Assembly: GCA_016839655.1 (NCBI GenBank)
Contig: JAEOTW010000233.1
Location: forward strand, 1-20,019
DNA from: Promethearchaeota archaeon
Lineage (GTDB): Archaea; Asgardarchaeota; Lokiarchaeia; Sigynarchaeales; SOKP01
Reading direction: 5' to 3'
Length of the DNA: 20,019 nt
Below are positions 1-9,396 of this stretch, one piece after another. The notes beneath the pieces were generated by a model, which was given only the letters and a program-made list of their open reading frames with translations, did not search any database and had not been told where the DNA came from. A program made the translations under genes and the position numbers. Position 1 is the first letter of the stretch. Each line of letters opens with the position of its first letter.

Positions 1-1325
1 AACCAATTAATAGCAGGATAATGTTTTAAATATGCTAAGTTAGGATCTAATGCCCAGAAAACTTGAACTAAGCGTTTTATTGTTGCAGTTACTGGTTCAC
101 TGAAGTCACCCGCAGGAGGAGAAATAGTTCCAATTATAGATATTGAACCTTTTTTTTCATTTCCTAGATGATCTTTTCCAAAAGTACTAACAACTCCTGC
201 TCTTTCATAAAAGCTAGATAATTTTGAAGGTAAATAAGCTGGATAACCTTCTTCAGCAGGCATTTCTTCTAATAATCCAGAGATTTCTCTTAACGATTCC
301 GCCCATCTTGAAATACTGTCTGCAAGGACTGCGACGTTATAACCCATATCTCGAAAATACTCTGCAATTGTAACCCCAGAAAAGAGACTCGCCTCTCTAG
401 CAGATACAGGCATATTGGAAGTATTAACAATGAGTATTACTCTTTCTAACAAGGGTTTACCACTATTCTGATCAAGATTTTCTGAGAATTGTTTCATAAT
501 GTTTGCAATTTCATTACCTGGTTCCCCACATCCGATAAATACAATCACATCAGCATCACACCACTTAGCTATCAATTGTTGAATAACTGTTTTTCCTGTT
601 CCAAAACCCCCTGGAATTGCTGTGGTTCCTCCTTTTATTATTGGAAACAATAGATCGATAACTCTTACACCTGTAATTAAGGGTTCATAGGGGTTTTCTT
701 TTTTCCTATAAGGACGATTTTTTGTAATTGGCCACTTTTGTAGCATTGAGAAAGATTGTTCTTTACTTTTATTTTTGATTTTAAAAATCATATCAATAAT
801 AGTAAAATCCCCTTCTTGAGCAATAAATGATAATTTCCCTGATATGGACGGAGGTACCATTATTTTATGTTCAAGAAACGTAGTTTCTTGGACAGTACCT
901 ATAATATCTCCCTGACTAACCTCATCATTAATTTTCTTTAATGGTATGAAATGCCATTTTTTAGTCCTCGATAAGCTTGGATATTTAATTCCTCTCTCTA
1001 ATCTTCCTGTAGAAAAATCTTGAAATAATTTTTCTAAAGGCCTTTGTATCCCATCAAAAACATTTCCAAGAATTCCCGGACCTAATTCCATGGAGAGAGG
1101 TTCATTCAAACTAATTACTTTTTCTTCCAAATTTATATTTGTCAAGGGTTCAAAACATTGAGCAATTACATGAGCTGAAAAAATTTGAATAACTTCTCCC
1201 AAAATATTATATTTTGGTATTTTAATTAGATCATAAAGCCTTACATGATTTTCCAACCCTTTTACTTTAATAAGAGACCCTGTAATTCCGGAAATATATC
1301 CTCGCTGCATTTCGCTTTCTTCCAT
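1..1325 (-). CDS. Second A-type ATPase catalytic-like subunit A (A-prime), partial
   Basis: This is the N-terminal 441 residues of a second A/V-type ATPase subunit A. It starts at the ATG at 1325 and runs off the left edge. It carries the whole N-terminal barrel, the bulge domain and most of the nucleotide-binding domain. The P-loop GGFGTGKT is at residues 239-246, and the [10 protein letters not shown] segment (402-411) is intact. By eye it matches the other A subunit (6151-7995) at about 102 of 126 residues across the ATP-binding core, so the two are close paralogs. Two motifs differ. The CGERGNE motif reads CGEPGNE (Arg to Pro at 269), and DSTSRW reads DSISRW (Thr to Ile at 338). Both sites line the nucleotide pocket in this family, so catalysis may be weakened or altered. 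It follows a zinc-ribbon membrane gene by 29 bases and may open a second ATPase cluster outside the window. Confidence 0.93.
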   Translation of the reverse strand, partial: MEESEMQRGYISGITGSLIKVKGLENHVRLYDLIKIPKYNILGEVIQIFSAHVIAQCFEPLTNINLEEKVISLNEPLSMELGPGILGNVFDGIQRPLEKLFQDFSTGRLERGIKYPSLSRTKKWHFIPLKKINDEVSQGDIIGTVQETTFLEHKIMVPPSISGKLSFIAQEGDFTIIDMIFKIKNKSKEQSFSMLQKWPITKNRPYRKKENPYEPLITGVRVIDLLFPIIKGGTTAIPGGFGTGKTVIQQLIAKWCDADVIVFIGCGEPGNEIANIMKQFSENLDQNSGKPLLERVILIVNTSNMPVSAREASLFSGVTIAEYFRDMGYNVAVLADSISRWAESLREISGLLEEMPAEEGYPAYLPSKLSSFYERAGVVSTFGKDHLGNEKKGSISIIGTISPPAGDFSEPVTATIKRLVQVFWALDPNLAYLKHYPAINW

Positions 1326-1354
1326 AATTTATTTGTTCAATCTCATATTTTTTT

Positions 1355-1774
1355 TTATTGATCTATTTTTTTATTGCAAAAAGGACATTTTTTAACAAAA
1401 TTAGGAATAATATTTCCACAATACTTACACTTATCGATTAGAGGTTTTCGATACTTTAGTTCCAGATTAACAGGATTAGGAATCTTTATTTCTTGGTTTT
1501 TGATTTCTTTTTGTTTTATTATTTGTTCTTTTCTAATTTGTTCATCTTGTTTTTCAGGAAACATTCTGGAATAAAGCTTCTTTTTTTTAGTTCTTAAAAA
1601 AATTCCAATTGTAGCTAAAATTATAAAAAATAGCAAAAGTGAGATAATCACTGGATTAAAACCAAGTGTTAGCAGAAAATAATATAAGTAAATAAAAATA
1701 GCTGAGTAGAAAATGATTCCAATAAATCTTATAACAATAATTCTGCGTGAGTTTTTATTTTTTTTAGACTCCAT
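1355..1774 (-). CDS. Small membrane protein with C-terminal zinc ribbon
   Basis: I do not recognise a named family for this 139-residue protein. It has a basic N-terminus and two hydrophobic segments (about residues 12-36 and 41-60) that should form a membrane hairpin. A Lys/Glu-rich, probably coiled linker follows (about 62-98). A C-terminal zinc ribbon has cysteines at 116, 119, 130 and 133 (CxxC, ten residues, CxxC). Both termini would lie on the cytoplasmic side by the positive-inside rule. It sits 40 bases downstream of ATPase subunit I and 29 bases upstream of the second A subunit on the same strand. It is therefore probably co-transcribed with the ATPase, but no role in the ATPase follows from the sequence. 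Zinc-ribbon membrane proteins of this shape are common orphans in archaea. Confidence 0.8.
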   Translation of the reverse strand: MESKKNKNSRRIIVIRFIGIIFYSAIFIYLYYFLLTLGFNPVIISLLLFFIILATIGIFLRTKKKKLYSRMFPEKQDEQIRKEQIIKQKEIKNQEIKIPNPVNLELKYRKPLIDKCKYCGNIIPNFVKKCPFCNKKIDQ

Positions 1775-1814
1775 AAATTCAAGGGTTTAACTTTCTTATT
1801 TATGAATAATGATT

Positions 1815-4103
1815 TTATTTAAATTCTTTTATGATATAATTCTTAGCTTTATCTATCTCCTCTTTTACTGATTTGATCTCAATTTCTTTATCAATCTCTT
1901 CAGAAATTATATCTTTATCAAACTCTCTACTGAATCTAATTATTGAATAATCTGCATCAAGGTAGAATGGAAAATATTCAGTACCACTCCCTTGAAAGAA
2001 TTTAAAGAAAAATTCATAGTAATGTAAACGTAATGTGTTAATGAATACAAGCAATCCTTCTATTAGAATGACTACCATATTACCAAATATCGCCCCAATT
2101 AAATTTATTATATCAAATCCAATTCCCTCACCTTGAATCAAGTTTCCCATTTGGTTTATAGCAAATAACAAAGCAATATGGGCTAATGCTAGAGCTAATA
2201 ATCTAATATAAGACAAAACATTACTCATAACTGATAATAATGTATCAAATGTTTCAATTGAACCTTCACCTAACAATCCGCCAAAAGATTCTCCTTGTAG
2301 ATATGATATTTTAAATAACTTTCCTAACGGTTTTGAGAGTATCAATAAAAGTCCTGGGATTAAAACTAGTAATATTGGATATGGAAAAGTTAGCCATACA
2401 TCAATATTGAATCCATATGTAAATATTAAAATTGCACCACCTAATAAGAAGAAAATTTTTGTTAATGAATCAGTAAAGGCTAAATATTTTCTATGTTGCT
2501 TCCAATAATTTAAAAACTGAATAAACCATCCCAAAATTATGTGAAATATTCCAATAACAATAGCAAAATAAAATACGGATAATATATTTTCCAGTGGGTT
2601 GTTCAATTGGATATTTAAAAATGGAATTGTGATGGGATTAGCCTCAAAATCCCAAAGAACAATACCAAATATATCAATTTCATGATGTCCAAAAAATTCA
2701 CCATACAAAAAACCAAAAAGAAATGCAGCCCAACCGCAGAAAAAAATTATCCATGAGAAGCTAGAAAGTGACTTTTTACTCTTCCTAAATACTAAAGCTC
2801 CTATGATTCCCGAGATTATAAGAGTTAGACCATGTCCAATATCTCCGAACATTATACCAAATAATATTGGAAAAGTAATAGCTATAATTGGTGTCGGATC
2901 TATTTCGGAATATGCAGGTGTACCATACATTTTGGTAATTGCTTCAAAAGGTTTTACTAGAAAAAAGTTTTTCATAATTCGTGGAGTGATATCTCTTAAA
3001 TCCTGAGGTTTTTCATCTTTTTCATTTTTTGAGATTGATTCTTCTTCTTTTTTGCTAATTTTTACTTTCTTTTTTTTAATTTCTTCTTTTGTATAAGATT
3101 CATAAATAGGACGCTTTTTTAATACGTCTATTGAATCGATAATGATATTGTCTTTAAAAATGTTAAATAAATTATTTTGTATTTCTTTTTTCTTAGAAAA
3201 TGGTACAAAAAACTTAAGAACTACTCTATTTGTTGAAGTAAGTTCGAATTGTTGAGCAGCCCAGTTATATTCTTCGATATTTTGAACGATTTCGTTAATT
3301 CCCGCAAATTTCAATAAATTATCATGAGTAATTCTATTTAGTTCTTTATTATACCGTGTGATTAAATTTTTAATAAAATTAATTTCTGTTTCAATTCGAT
3401 CATAATTAATAGCGATATCTGTTAAATACTTTTTTAAAACTGGAACTTCTTCAGAGTGAATGAGTCGTATCCTTCCGTTGAATTCATGATCTTTATCTTT
3501 TGGATAAATAATATAGAAACCAATTCGATCTTCTGAGATTTGGAATGTCTCATAAAAATTGGGGAATTCAGAAAAGGCGAATAGATTAATCAGATTATCT
3601 ATATTTTTTGAAAATGTAGTGAATACTCGAAATTTGAAGTGGCTTAAAGCATGTGGATTATCCTTTGTTAAACTAATTTTTTCAAGAAACTTATAACATT
3701 TTTTTACAATTTGAATCTTTTCTAATTCAATATTTGCTTTAGTTATATAACTATTTAATTCTGTAACTCGATTTGTAAAGAATTCAATTTCTTCAAGAAT
3801 ATGATTCATTAAGTCATTTAGATTATTAGCGCTAAATTCAATTCTCTTCGATTTTTTAATTCGCAAATTCTTAATATCCATTTCACTAATTTTTAATCTC
3901 TTAAATAATGTATTTAGACTTTTTCTCAATATATCAATCTTTTCAACATTAGGTTTTTTATCTTCAATCTCTCTTTTTTTTTCAGATTTTTCTTTTGGTT
4001 TAATTTGTACAATGTTGAAATTAGAGAGTTCTATTAAAAGTTGATCTTTATAATTCTGATTAATATCGACTTTCATTAAACAAAATTCATCTTTTTTTCC
4101 CAT
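1815..4103 (-). CDS. atpI: A-type ATP synthase subunit I (a-subunit)
   Basis: This is the stator membrane subunit that forms the ion half-channels next to the c-ring. It has 762 residues. The first 370 or so are cytosolic and helical, and they end in a Lys/Glu-rich stretch (about 341-368). The membrane domain follows, with GDIGHG at 420-425 and several hydrophobic segments. The signature SYIRLLALALAH (631-642) contains the essential channel arginine, here Arg634. The late segment around 682-713 (Glu682, Arg692, His694, Glu697, ending in EYFPF) is also characteristic. Length and domain order fit archaeal subunit I, apart from a charged C-terminal tail of about 40 residues. It starts 20 bases after the stop of subunit D. 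In many euryarchaeal operons this gene comes near the front; here it follows A-B-D. Confidence 0.96.
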   Translation of the reverse strand: MGKKDEFCLMKVDINQNYKDQLLIELSNFNIVQIKPKEKSEKKREIEDKKPNVEKIDILRKSLNTLFKRLKISEMDIKNLRIKKSKRIEFSANNLNDLMNHILEEIEFFTNRVTELNSYITKANIELEKIQIVKKCYKFLEKISLTKDNPHALSHFKFRVFTTFSKNIDNLINLFAFSEFPNFYETFQISEDRIGFYIIYPKDKDHEFNGRIRLIHSEEVPVLKKYLTDIAINYDRIETEINFIKNLITRYNKELNRITHDNLLKFAGINEIVQNIEEYNWAAQQFELTSTNRVVLKFFVPFSKKKEIQNNLFNIFKDNIIIDSIDVLKKRPIYESYTKEEIKKKKVKISKKEEESISKNEKDEKPQDLRDITPRIMKNFFLVKPFEAITKMYGTPAYSEIDPTPIIAITFPILFGIMFGDIGHGLTLIISGIIGALVFRKSKKSLSSFSWIIFFCGWAAFLFGFLYGEFFGHHEIDIFGIVLWDFEANPITIPFLNIQLNNPLENILSVFYFAIVIGIFHIILGWFIQFLNYWKQHRKYLAFTDSLTKIFFLLGGAILIFTYGFNIDVWLTFPYPILLVLIPGLLLILSKPLGKLFKISYLQGESFGGLLGEGSIETFDTLLSVMSNVLSYIRLLALALAHIALLFAINQMGNLIQGEGIGFDIINLIGAIFGNMVVILIEGLLVFINTLRLHYYEFFFKFFQGSGTEYFPFYLDADYSIIRFSREFDKDIISEEIDKEIEIKSVKEEIDKAKNYIIKEFK

Positions 4104-4123
4104 AAAATTCTCACAAAATTGAA

Positions 4124-4762
4124 TTATTCTTGTTTAATTATAATATCTTTAGTCTTTTTTAATCTAACATAATTTTCTCTTTCTATTTCCTCCAGAATAT
4201 CTTTTATTTGTTTAATCTGTGATTCTAATCTGGGGGTTATAACATTTTTCAAACCATTGATCCTTCTATTTATTTTTTTAAAAGATGACGCTACTTTTAA
4301 TAATAAATCTTCAAACTCAGAAAATTTTATGAACATACTGAAGAATTTCTTTAAATTTTCTAGTAAATCATCAAGATAATGACTTGTGTTTTCGAATGTG
4401 TATGCAGGAAGTTTTTCTTCCCGGAATAAATCATAATCTACTTGAGTAATTACTATTCCCATCTTCTTTATGGTTTGAACGTTAATCCTTGGTTTATATT
4501 GGATTTTACTTAGTTCACTAATTAGGTTTACTTCATTCTTGCCCATTTCTTCATATGTTTGCACTAACATACTTAAAGTTTCTTTATATAATTTAATTAA
4601 TTCTCTTCTTTGGATTTTATAATCCTTCCATAATTTTTTTATTTGAATTATCAGTTGCTCCCGTCTAAATTCCAAAAAATTTTGTCCTTTAACTGCAAAA
4701 TCTAATCTTCTCTTTAGATTTAATAAATTTGTTTTTGTGGGTTTTATCTCTCTAAAACTTAT
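4124..4762 (-). CDS. atpD: A-type ATP synthase subunit D, apparent ATA start
   Basis: This is the central-stalk rotor subunit, which forms the long coiled coil inside the A3B3 head. The family begins with a conserved segment resembling NPTRMNLLRLKKRL. Here the matching residues KPTKTNLLNLKRRL lie at about codons 7-20 of a frame that opens directly after the subunit B stop. The first TTG in this frame (4675) would delete that segment, and no ATG, GTG or TTG lies between the B stop and the conserved part. The best start is ATA at 4762, six bases after an AGGTG ribosome site that lies inside the last codons of B. This gives 212 residues, the usual family length, against 183 from the TTG. D is in the same frame as B, separated from it by one TAA codon. 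The identity is certain; the exact start is inferred. Confidence 0.9.
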   Translation of the reverse strand: MSFREIKPTKTNLLNLKRRLDFAVKGQNFLEFRREQLIIQIKKLWKDYKIQRRELIKLYKETLSMLVQTYEEMGKNEVNLISELSKIQYKPRINVQTIKKMGIVITQVDYDLFREEKLPAYTFENTSHYLDDLLENLKKFFSMFIKFSEFEDLLLKVASSFKKINRRINGLKNVITPRLESQIKQIKDILEEIERENYVRLKKTKDIIIKQE

Positions 4763-4765
4763 AAG

Positions 4766-6154
4766 TTACACCTGTGGATTATAATATTTTTTAATAAAAT
4801 TAGGATGAATTCTAATTAGCTGACTTTTATTTAAATGTGAAAGAGTCTCCCAAGCAATAGTTAGGGTCTGGTTAAAATCCCGAGTTTCGTTTAATTTCTG
4901 ATTGACAAATTTTTGTTCAAAATCCTCTCCAAAAAGAAGTAAATTCCTTTGATCATTATTTAAACCATCTTCTCCCACTATTGAAATTAAATCTTTCACC
5001 TCAAGATAATTAGAATAGGCTGCTAATAATTGGGAACTCACGTCAGCATGATCTTCCCTTGTTTTACCATTACCAATAGCATCTTTCATTAATCTTGATA
5101 TTGAAGCTAACACTTCAAATGGAGGATAAATAGCTTTTTTATGTAAGTTTCGGCTAAGAACTAATTGTCCTTCAGTGATGTAGCCAGATGTGTCAGGAAT
5201 AGGGTGAGAAATATCATCATTTGGCATTGTTAAAATAGGTATTTGCGTAATTGACCCCTTTTTTCCTTTAATTTTTCCTGTGCGTTCATAAATCGAAGCA
5301 AAATCAGAATAAATATAGCCGGGATATCCTTTTCTACTAGGAATTTCTTCTTTAGCCGAACTAAGTTCTCTAAGAGCTTCAGCATAATTTGTCATATCAA
5401 TTAAAATTACTAAGACATGCATATCTTTTTCAAAAGCATAATATTCAGCTGTGGTTAAGGCAACTCTAGGAATAATTAATCTTTCAATAACTGGATCATC
5501 TGCAAAATTTATAAAAGAAATTATATTTTGAATAGTTCCACTCTCTTGAAACCTTTTCAAAAAATATATAGCTTCATCTTGAATAATGCCTATTCCACAA
5601 AATATGATGACAAAAGGTTCTTCTGATACCACCTTTGACTGAGTCGCTATTTGAGCTGCCAATTTATTATGAGGTAGTCCTTGTCCACTAAAAATAGGGA
5701 GTTTTTGCCCTCTAATAAGTGTAAACAAGCCATCAATTACAGATATACCTGTTTGGATTATATCTACGGGATATTCTCTAGCAAATGGATTAATCGGAAT
5801 TCCGTTAATATCTCTTTGGACATCTGTTAATATATCAGAATCCAGTATATTCTTTGATCTAATATCAATAGGACTTCCTAAAGAATTGAAAGTTTGTCCG
5901 AACATATCTTTTGAAATGTTAACTTTAAATGTATCTCCCGTAAACTTGATTTCTGCATTTTCTGAGGATATTCCGGATGTATCCTCGAAAACTTCAACTA
6001 TTATCATATCTTCACTAATTTTAACAATTTGACCCGTCCTAACATTATCCCCGACTTTAATCTTTACAATTTCACCATATTGAGCACTATGTTCATTTTT
6101 TAAAAATAGAAGAGGCCCAATAATCTGTTGTATCTTTTTATAAATTATACTCAT
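4766..6154 (-). CDS. atpB: A-type ATP synthase subunit B
   Basis: This is the non-catalytic nucleotide-binding subunit that alternates with A in the A3B3 head. It has 462 residues, the normal length. The N-terminal barrel starts with [11 protein letters not shown]. The degenerate P-loop region reads [15 protein letters not shown] (156-170), which is diagnostic for B as opposed to A. The late motif [11 protein letters not shown] carries Arg354, the position of the arginine finger that reaches the A-subunit active site. [14 protein letters not shown] follows it. The start ATG overlaps the stop of A (ATGA), so the two are translationally coupled. The stop TAA is followed at once, in the same frame, by subunit D. 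Confidence 0.97.
   Translation of the reverse strand: MSIIYKKIQQIIGPLLFLKNEHSAQYGEIVKIKVGDNVRTGQIVKISEDMIIVEVFEDTSGISSENAEIKFTGDTFKVNISKDMFGQTFNSLGSPIDIRSKNILDSDILTDVQRDINGIPINPFAREYPVDIIQTGISVIDGLFTLIRGQKLPIFSGQGLPHNKLAAQIATQSKVVSEEPFVIIFCGIGIIQDEAIYFLKRFQESGTIQNIISFINFADDPVIERLIIPRVALTTAEYYAFEKDMHVLVILIDMTNYAEALRELSSAKEEIPSRKGYPGYIYSDFASIYERTGKIKGKKGSITQIPILTMPNDDISHPIPDTSGYITEGQLVLSRNLHKKAIYPPFEVLASISRLMKDAIGNGKTREDHADVSSQLLAAYSNYLEVKDLISIVGEDGLNNDQRNLLLFGEDFEQKFVNQKLNETRDFNQTLTIAWETLSHLNKSQLIRIHPNFIKKYYNPQV
4769..4773 (-). promoter_or_regulatory. Ribosome binding site deciding the D start
   Basis: On the minus strand AGGTG overlaps the last two sense codons of subunit B (CAG GTG). It matches the core of GGAGGTGAT. 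A spacer of six bases leads to ATA at 4762. No canonical start codon lies within reach, so this site supports ATA initiation and translational coupling to B. Confidence 0.6.
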
Positions 6155-7995
6155 TTTTTACCAAATACTCTACGAGTTAATTTTAATTCCTCTATTTGAT
6201 TTAATAATCTATTTTTTATATCTTCCAATTTATCAAAATCTTTATTGGGAACTGTACGATTAGTTCTTAAAATCTCATCCATTACTTTAAGTTCCTTTAT
6301 TTCTTCAGTGTAAAATCCTTCTTTAATAAGTTCTTTACTTTCCTTATACACTAAAAGAATCAATTTTATTGAGCCTAATAGTTTTTTTATATTTGTAAAA
6401 CTATCAATATCATCAAAAGCATTTTGAATTAAAAATCCCTCTTTAATTAATTTGGCAATAAAAATTATAAGTTGATTCTCTTCAGGTAAGTTTTCTTCTC
6501 CAATTAGTTGAGTAATATACTTTAATTCATTATCTTTAGATAAGATCTCATTTACTTCTTTCCGACATTCAAACCAATCAGCATCTATCTCAACCCAATC
6601 AAAATCCCGTTCAAACCACCACTCAGAAATATAATCTGGATAATTAGAGTATGAATTTAACCAGTTTATTGCGGGATAATGTTTTGAATATGCGAGTGCG
6701 GGATCTAAAGCCCAGATACCTTGGACAAAATTTTTAGTCGTTGCTGTGACCGGTTCACTGAAATCTCCAGCAGGGGGAGATACAGAACCAATAATTGTCA
6801 TAGATCCAACCCTTTCATGTCCATTTTCACCATTTCCTAATAATTCAACAACACCAGCTCTCTCATAGAAACTTGAAAGTTTAGAAGGTAAATATGCAGG
6901 ATAACCTTCTTCTGCAGGCATTTCTTCTAGTAACCCAGAAATTTCTCTAAGAGATTCAGCCCATCTTGATGTACTATCGGCCAAAACTGCTACATCGTAC
7001 CCCATATCGCGATAATATTCTCCTATAGTAACTCCTGAAAAAATACTAGCTTCACGTGCAGATACAGGCATATTTGAGGTATTAGCAATAAGAACTATAC
7101 GTTCTAATAAAGGTCGCTTAGTTTGGGGATCAATTAACTCGGAAAATTGGGTTAAAACATCTGCAATCTCATTTCCTCGTTCCCCACATCCTACGAAAAT
7201 AATAATATCAGCATTACACCATTTAGCTAAACAATGTTGAATGACTGTCTTACCAGTTCCAAACCCTCCTGGAACTCCAATAGTGCCACCTTTTGTAATT
7301 GGAAATAGTAAATCTATCACTCGAATACCAGTGATTAAAGGCTCGGATGGAATTCTTCTTTGTTTAAATGGTCTAGCTTTATTTACAGGCCATTTTTGAA
7401 GCATTGAAAAAGATTTTTCCTCATTCCCTATTTTCAATCTATAAATCTCATCTTTTATTGTATAATCTCCTTCTTGGGCAATATAAGATAAAATTCCCGT
7501 AATTGAAGGAGGTATCATTATTCTATTTTCAATTAAAGGTGTTTCTTGTACTATTCCGATTATCTGTCCACTAACAACTTTCTCATTAATATTAATCTTT
7601 GGTTTAAAATGCCATTTCTTTTTTCTTGATATTGTTTCTATTTCTAACCCTCGTTGTAATCCACCATCTTTAAAAATCTCAAATGCATCTTGCAGTGGTC
7701 TCTGGATTCCATCAAATATTCTCCCTAATAATCCTGGTGCTAATTCCATGGAAAGTGGTTCGTTTAAGTTGACAACCTCATCATTTATTCTTAAATTTGT
7801 TGTATTTTCAAAACATTGAACCACTATATAATCAGAATAAATTTGGATGACTTCTCCTAAAAGATTATACTTAGTTACTTTAACTAACTCATGGAGTTTG
7901 ATTTGACGTTCTAATCCTTTGATCTTGATTAGTGATCCCATTATAGCTGAAATATGTCCCCGTTTTGTATTGTTCTTATATTTGGATCTGATCAT
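6151..7995 (-). CDS. atpA: A-type ATP synthase catalytic subunit A
   Basis: This is the catalytic nucleotide-binding subunit of the A1 head, 614 residues long. It has the N-terminal barrel, the A-specific bulge insertion, the P-loop GGFGTGKT at 243-250, CGERGNE at 270-276 with the catalytic glutamate, and DSTSRW at 340-345. A long helical C-terminal domain completes it. The sequence [17 protein letters not shown] and the P-loop form PGGFGTGKT recall V/A-type enzymes of bacteria more than the PGPFGSGKT and [11 protein letters not shown] forms I know from many euryarchaea. That comparison is from memory. The start overlaps the end of subunit E by 20 bases. All nucleotide-site motifs are intact, unlike in the partial paralog at 1-1325. 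Confidence 0.97.
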   Translation of the reverse strand: MIRSKYKNNTKRGHISAIMGSLIKIKGLERQIKLHELVKVTKYNLLGEVIQIYSDYIVVQCFENTTNLRINDEVVNLNEPLSMELAPGLLGRIFDGIQRPLQDAFEIFKDGGLQRGLEIETISRKKKWHFKPKININEKVVSGQIIGIVQETPLIENRIMIPPSITGILSYIAQEGDYTIKDEIYRLKIGNEEKSFSMLQKWPVNKARPFKQRRIPSEPLITGIRVIDLLFPITKGGTIGVPGGFGTGKTVIQHCLAKWCNADIIIFVGCGERGNEIADVLTQFSELIDPQTKRPLLERIVLIANTSNMPVSAREASIFSGVTIGEYYRDMGYDVAVLADSTSRWAESLREISGLLEEMPAEEGYPAYLPSKLSSFYERAGVVELLGNGENGHERVGSMTIIGSVSPPAGDFSEPVTATTKNFVQGIWALDPALAYSKHYPAINWLNSYSNYPDYISEWWFERDFDWVEIDADWFECRKEVNEILSKDNELKYITQLIGEENLPEENQLIIFIAKLIKEGFLIQNAFDDIDSFTNIKKLLGSIKLILLVYKESKELIKEGFYTEEIKELKVMDEILRTNRTVPNKDFDKLEDIKNRLLNQIEELKLTRRVFGKK

Positions 7996-8704
7996 ATTGC
8001 TTTAGGTACTTATTGATTTTTGATTTTTGATTTTGAATAAATATGTTAAACTTATTTTCAATTTCTTTAATCTCTGAATCATTCACTATTTTTGAGATTT
8101 CTCTCTGAATGAAGGATGATTTCTTATCTATTAAATTATCTATCGTATAATCATAAGAAATCAAACCACTACCTAATGATATTTTAAAACCTCCAATAAA
8201 ATCCTTGTGATCTTTATTAATTTCTACAAGATTTTTGAATTGATCTTGAATTCTTTCAGGATTTTTGATGAAGTAATTATAATCTTTTGAATTAAAGATA
8301 ATTTCAATTGCTTGTGGTTTATCAATTGTCATTTTAACATTTTTAATATTATTGAATAAAAATTCGAGATAGCCCAAATAATTATCTTCAATTTTTTTTT
8401 TAATATGATTTAATAGACTATTTTTTAGTGTTTTTATTAAGGAATTTTTTAAATTCAAAAATTTTTCTTTTCCTTCTAGGAGTGTTGAAGATAAAGATTG
8501 ATTAAGGAATTGATTATAATTTTCTAAAAAGTTTTCTTTTAATTTTTTGGCTCTTTCTTGACTTCTTTCAATATTCCTTTTTTTGATTTCTGCTTTTTGA
8601 AATAAAGTTTGTCTATTAAATTCATCTATTTCTCTTTGAGCCTTCTCAATTAAGTAAAGTCCTAAATTTCCTATTTTTTTTTTTAATTCTATTTCTTCTG
8701 AAAT
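7976..8704 (-). CDS. atpE: A-type ATP synthase subunit E, apparent ATT start
   Basis: This is the peripheral-stalk subunit that pairs with the H/G subunit. The first ATG, GTG or TTG in the frame is a TTG at 8458, which would give only 160 residues and cut off the coiled-coil half. The frame stays open upstream to a TGA at 8711-8713. The added part is charged and helical (SEEIELKKKIGNLGLYLIEK and onward), as expected for the N-terminal stalk helix. The only sensible start near the opening is ATT at 8704, just after the F stop (8706-8708). GAGTTGAT lies five bases upstream. This gives 242 residues, longer than many family members at around 200. The C-terminal globular part (about 90-230) is weakly conserved. 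The call rests on gene position, the coiled coil and the fold pattern. Confidence 0.82.
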   Translation of the reverse strand: MSEEIELKKKIGNLGLYLIEKAQREIDEFNRQTLFQKAEIKKRNIERSQERAKKLKENFLENYNQFLNQSLSSTLLEGKEKFLNLKNSLIKTLKNSLLNHIKKKIEDNYLGYLEFLFNNIKNVKMTIDKPQAIEIIFNSKDYNYFIKNPERIQDQFKNLVEINKDHKDFIGGFKISLGSGLISYDYTIDNLIDKKSSFIQREISKIVNDSEIKEIENKFNIFIQNQKSKINKYLKQYDQIQI

Positions 8705-8705
8705 T

Positions 8706-9041
8706 TTAAATCAACTCTTCTGATACCACAATTTCTCTGATTGCTTCTAATATTTTATTAGTTATTTTTCCTTTCTCATCTATTTGTGGTTCAAAAATAT
8801 CTGGAAGGATAAATATAAACGGTTCTTTATTATTAAGTTTAAAATTTATCAAAAAATCTATCATCTCATCATTTAAAGGCATTGAGATTATAATCATGCC
8901 AATTGAAGGATCCTTTATTAAATTATTAAATTCTGCTGTGAATTGATCATCGGAATTAATAATTGTACCTTCTAAACCTAAAAGTCCCATTAATACTACT
9001 AGGTCTTCTTCTCCAAGAATATGAATTTTTTGATCTAACAT
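8706..9041 (-). CDS. atpF: A-type ATP synthase subunit F
   Basis: This is the small central-stalk subunit that caps D and can regulate the rotor. It has 111 residues, close to the usual 100-110. The N-terminus KIHILGEEDLVVLMGLLGLEG fits the family pattern of a strand followed by G(D/E)xD and a helix. The middle section (IGMIIISMPLNDEM) is the expected central strand with a following helix. The C-terminus EAIREIVVSEEL is the helix that docks on the head. The ATG overlaps the stop of the upstream H/G gene by one base (TAATG), and subunit E begins directly after its stop. F is thus tightly coupled to both neighbours. Confidence 0.92.
   Translation of the reverse strand: MLDQKIHILGEEDLVVLMGLLGLEGTIINSDDQFTAEFNNLIKDPSIGMIIISMPLNDEMIDFLINFKLNNKEPFIFILPDIFEPQIDEKGKITNKILEAIREIVVSEELI
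8710..8717 (-). promoter_or_regulatory. Ribosome binding site for subunit E
   Basis: GAGTTGAT on the minus strand differs from GAGGTGAT at one base. It lies in the last codons of subunit F and ends five bases before ATT at 8704. It supports ATT as the start of E, since no canonical start codon is available in the frame. Confidence 0.5.
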
Positions 9042-9361
9042 TAAAAATCTAATCCTGCTTCAGTTATTATTAATTTTTGCAGATTTTGAATATTTTTTTG
9101 AAACCCTTTTTCAATTATCATAATCGCTTTTTCTATATCATTAGAATATATTTTTATTTCAGAATCTACATCTTTGGAGAGTTTTATAAGTGCTGTATTT
9201 ACTAATTCATTTTTTTTGGTAAGAAAAGCTTCAAATTTTTTTCTTTGCTCTTCCCTGAATTGTTCAATGTCATTTAAATTAACATCTTTTGCGGTATTTA
9301 TTAAATCATCATAAACTTGTTCGATATCCTTTATCCATTTAAATATATCCATTGCACTCAA
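9041..9361 (-). CDS. A-type ATP synthase stalk subunit H/G
   Basis: This is a 106-residue, almost fully helical protein rich in Lys, Glu, Ile and Asn, with hydrophobic residues at heptad-like spacing. The pattern is that of the peripheral-stalk H (also called G) subunit, which winds around the E subunit. It lies between C and F inside the ATPase operon, and no other gene in the cluster could fill this role. Sequence conservation in this family is low, so the call comes mainly from length, coiled-coil character and context. The start is uncertain. TTG at 9361 is used here, but an in-frame ATG at 9352 would remove three residues. Neither has a clear ribosome site. Confidence 0.8.
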   Translation of the reverse strand: MSAMDIFKWIKDIEQVYDDLINTAKDVNLNDIEQFREEQRKKFEAFLTKKNELVNTALIKLSKDVDSEIKIYSNDIEKAIMIIEKGFQKNIQNLQKLIITEAGLDF

Positions 9362-9396
9362 CTAAAATTTTACTCTTCCATCTTAATTCCATTATT

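Noticed and set aside
1374..1574. Plus-strand open frame opposite the zinc-ribbon gene
   Set aside because: It is antisense to a gene with clear membrane and zinc-ribbon motifs and shows no motif of its own.
2803..3006. Plus-strand open frame inside subunit I
   Set aside because: It lies opposite the conserved GDIGHG region of subunit I and is a shadow frame.
8458..8710. Frameshift or pseudogene in subunit E
   Set aside because: The frame stays open without any shift up to the end of F and encodes the expected charged helix, so an unusual start codon explains it better.
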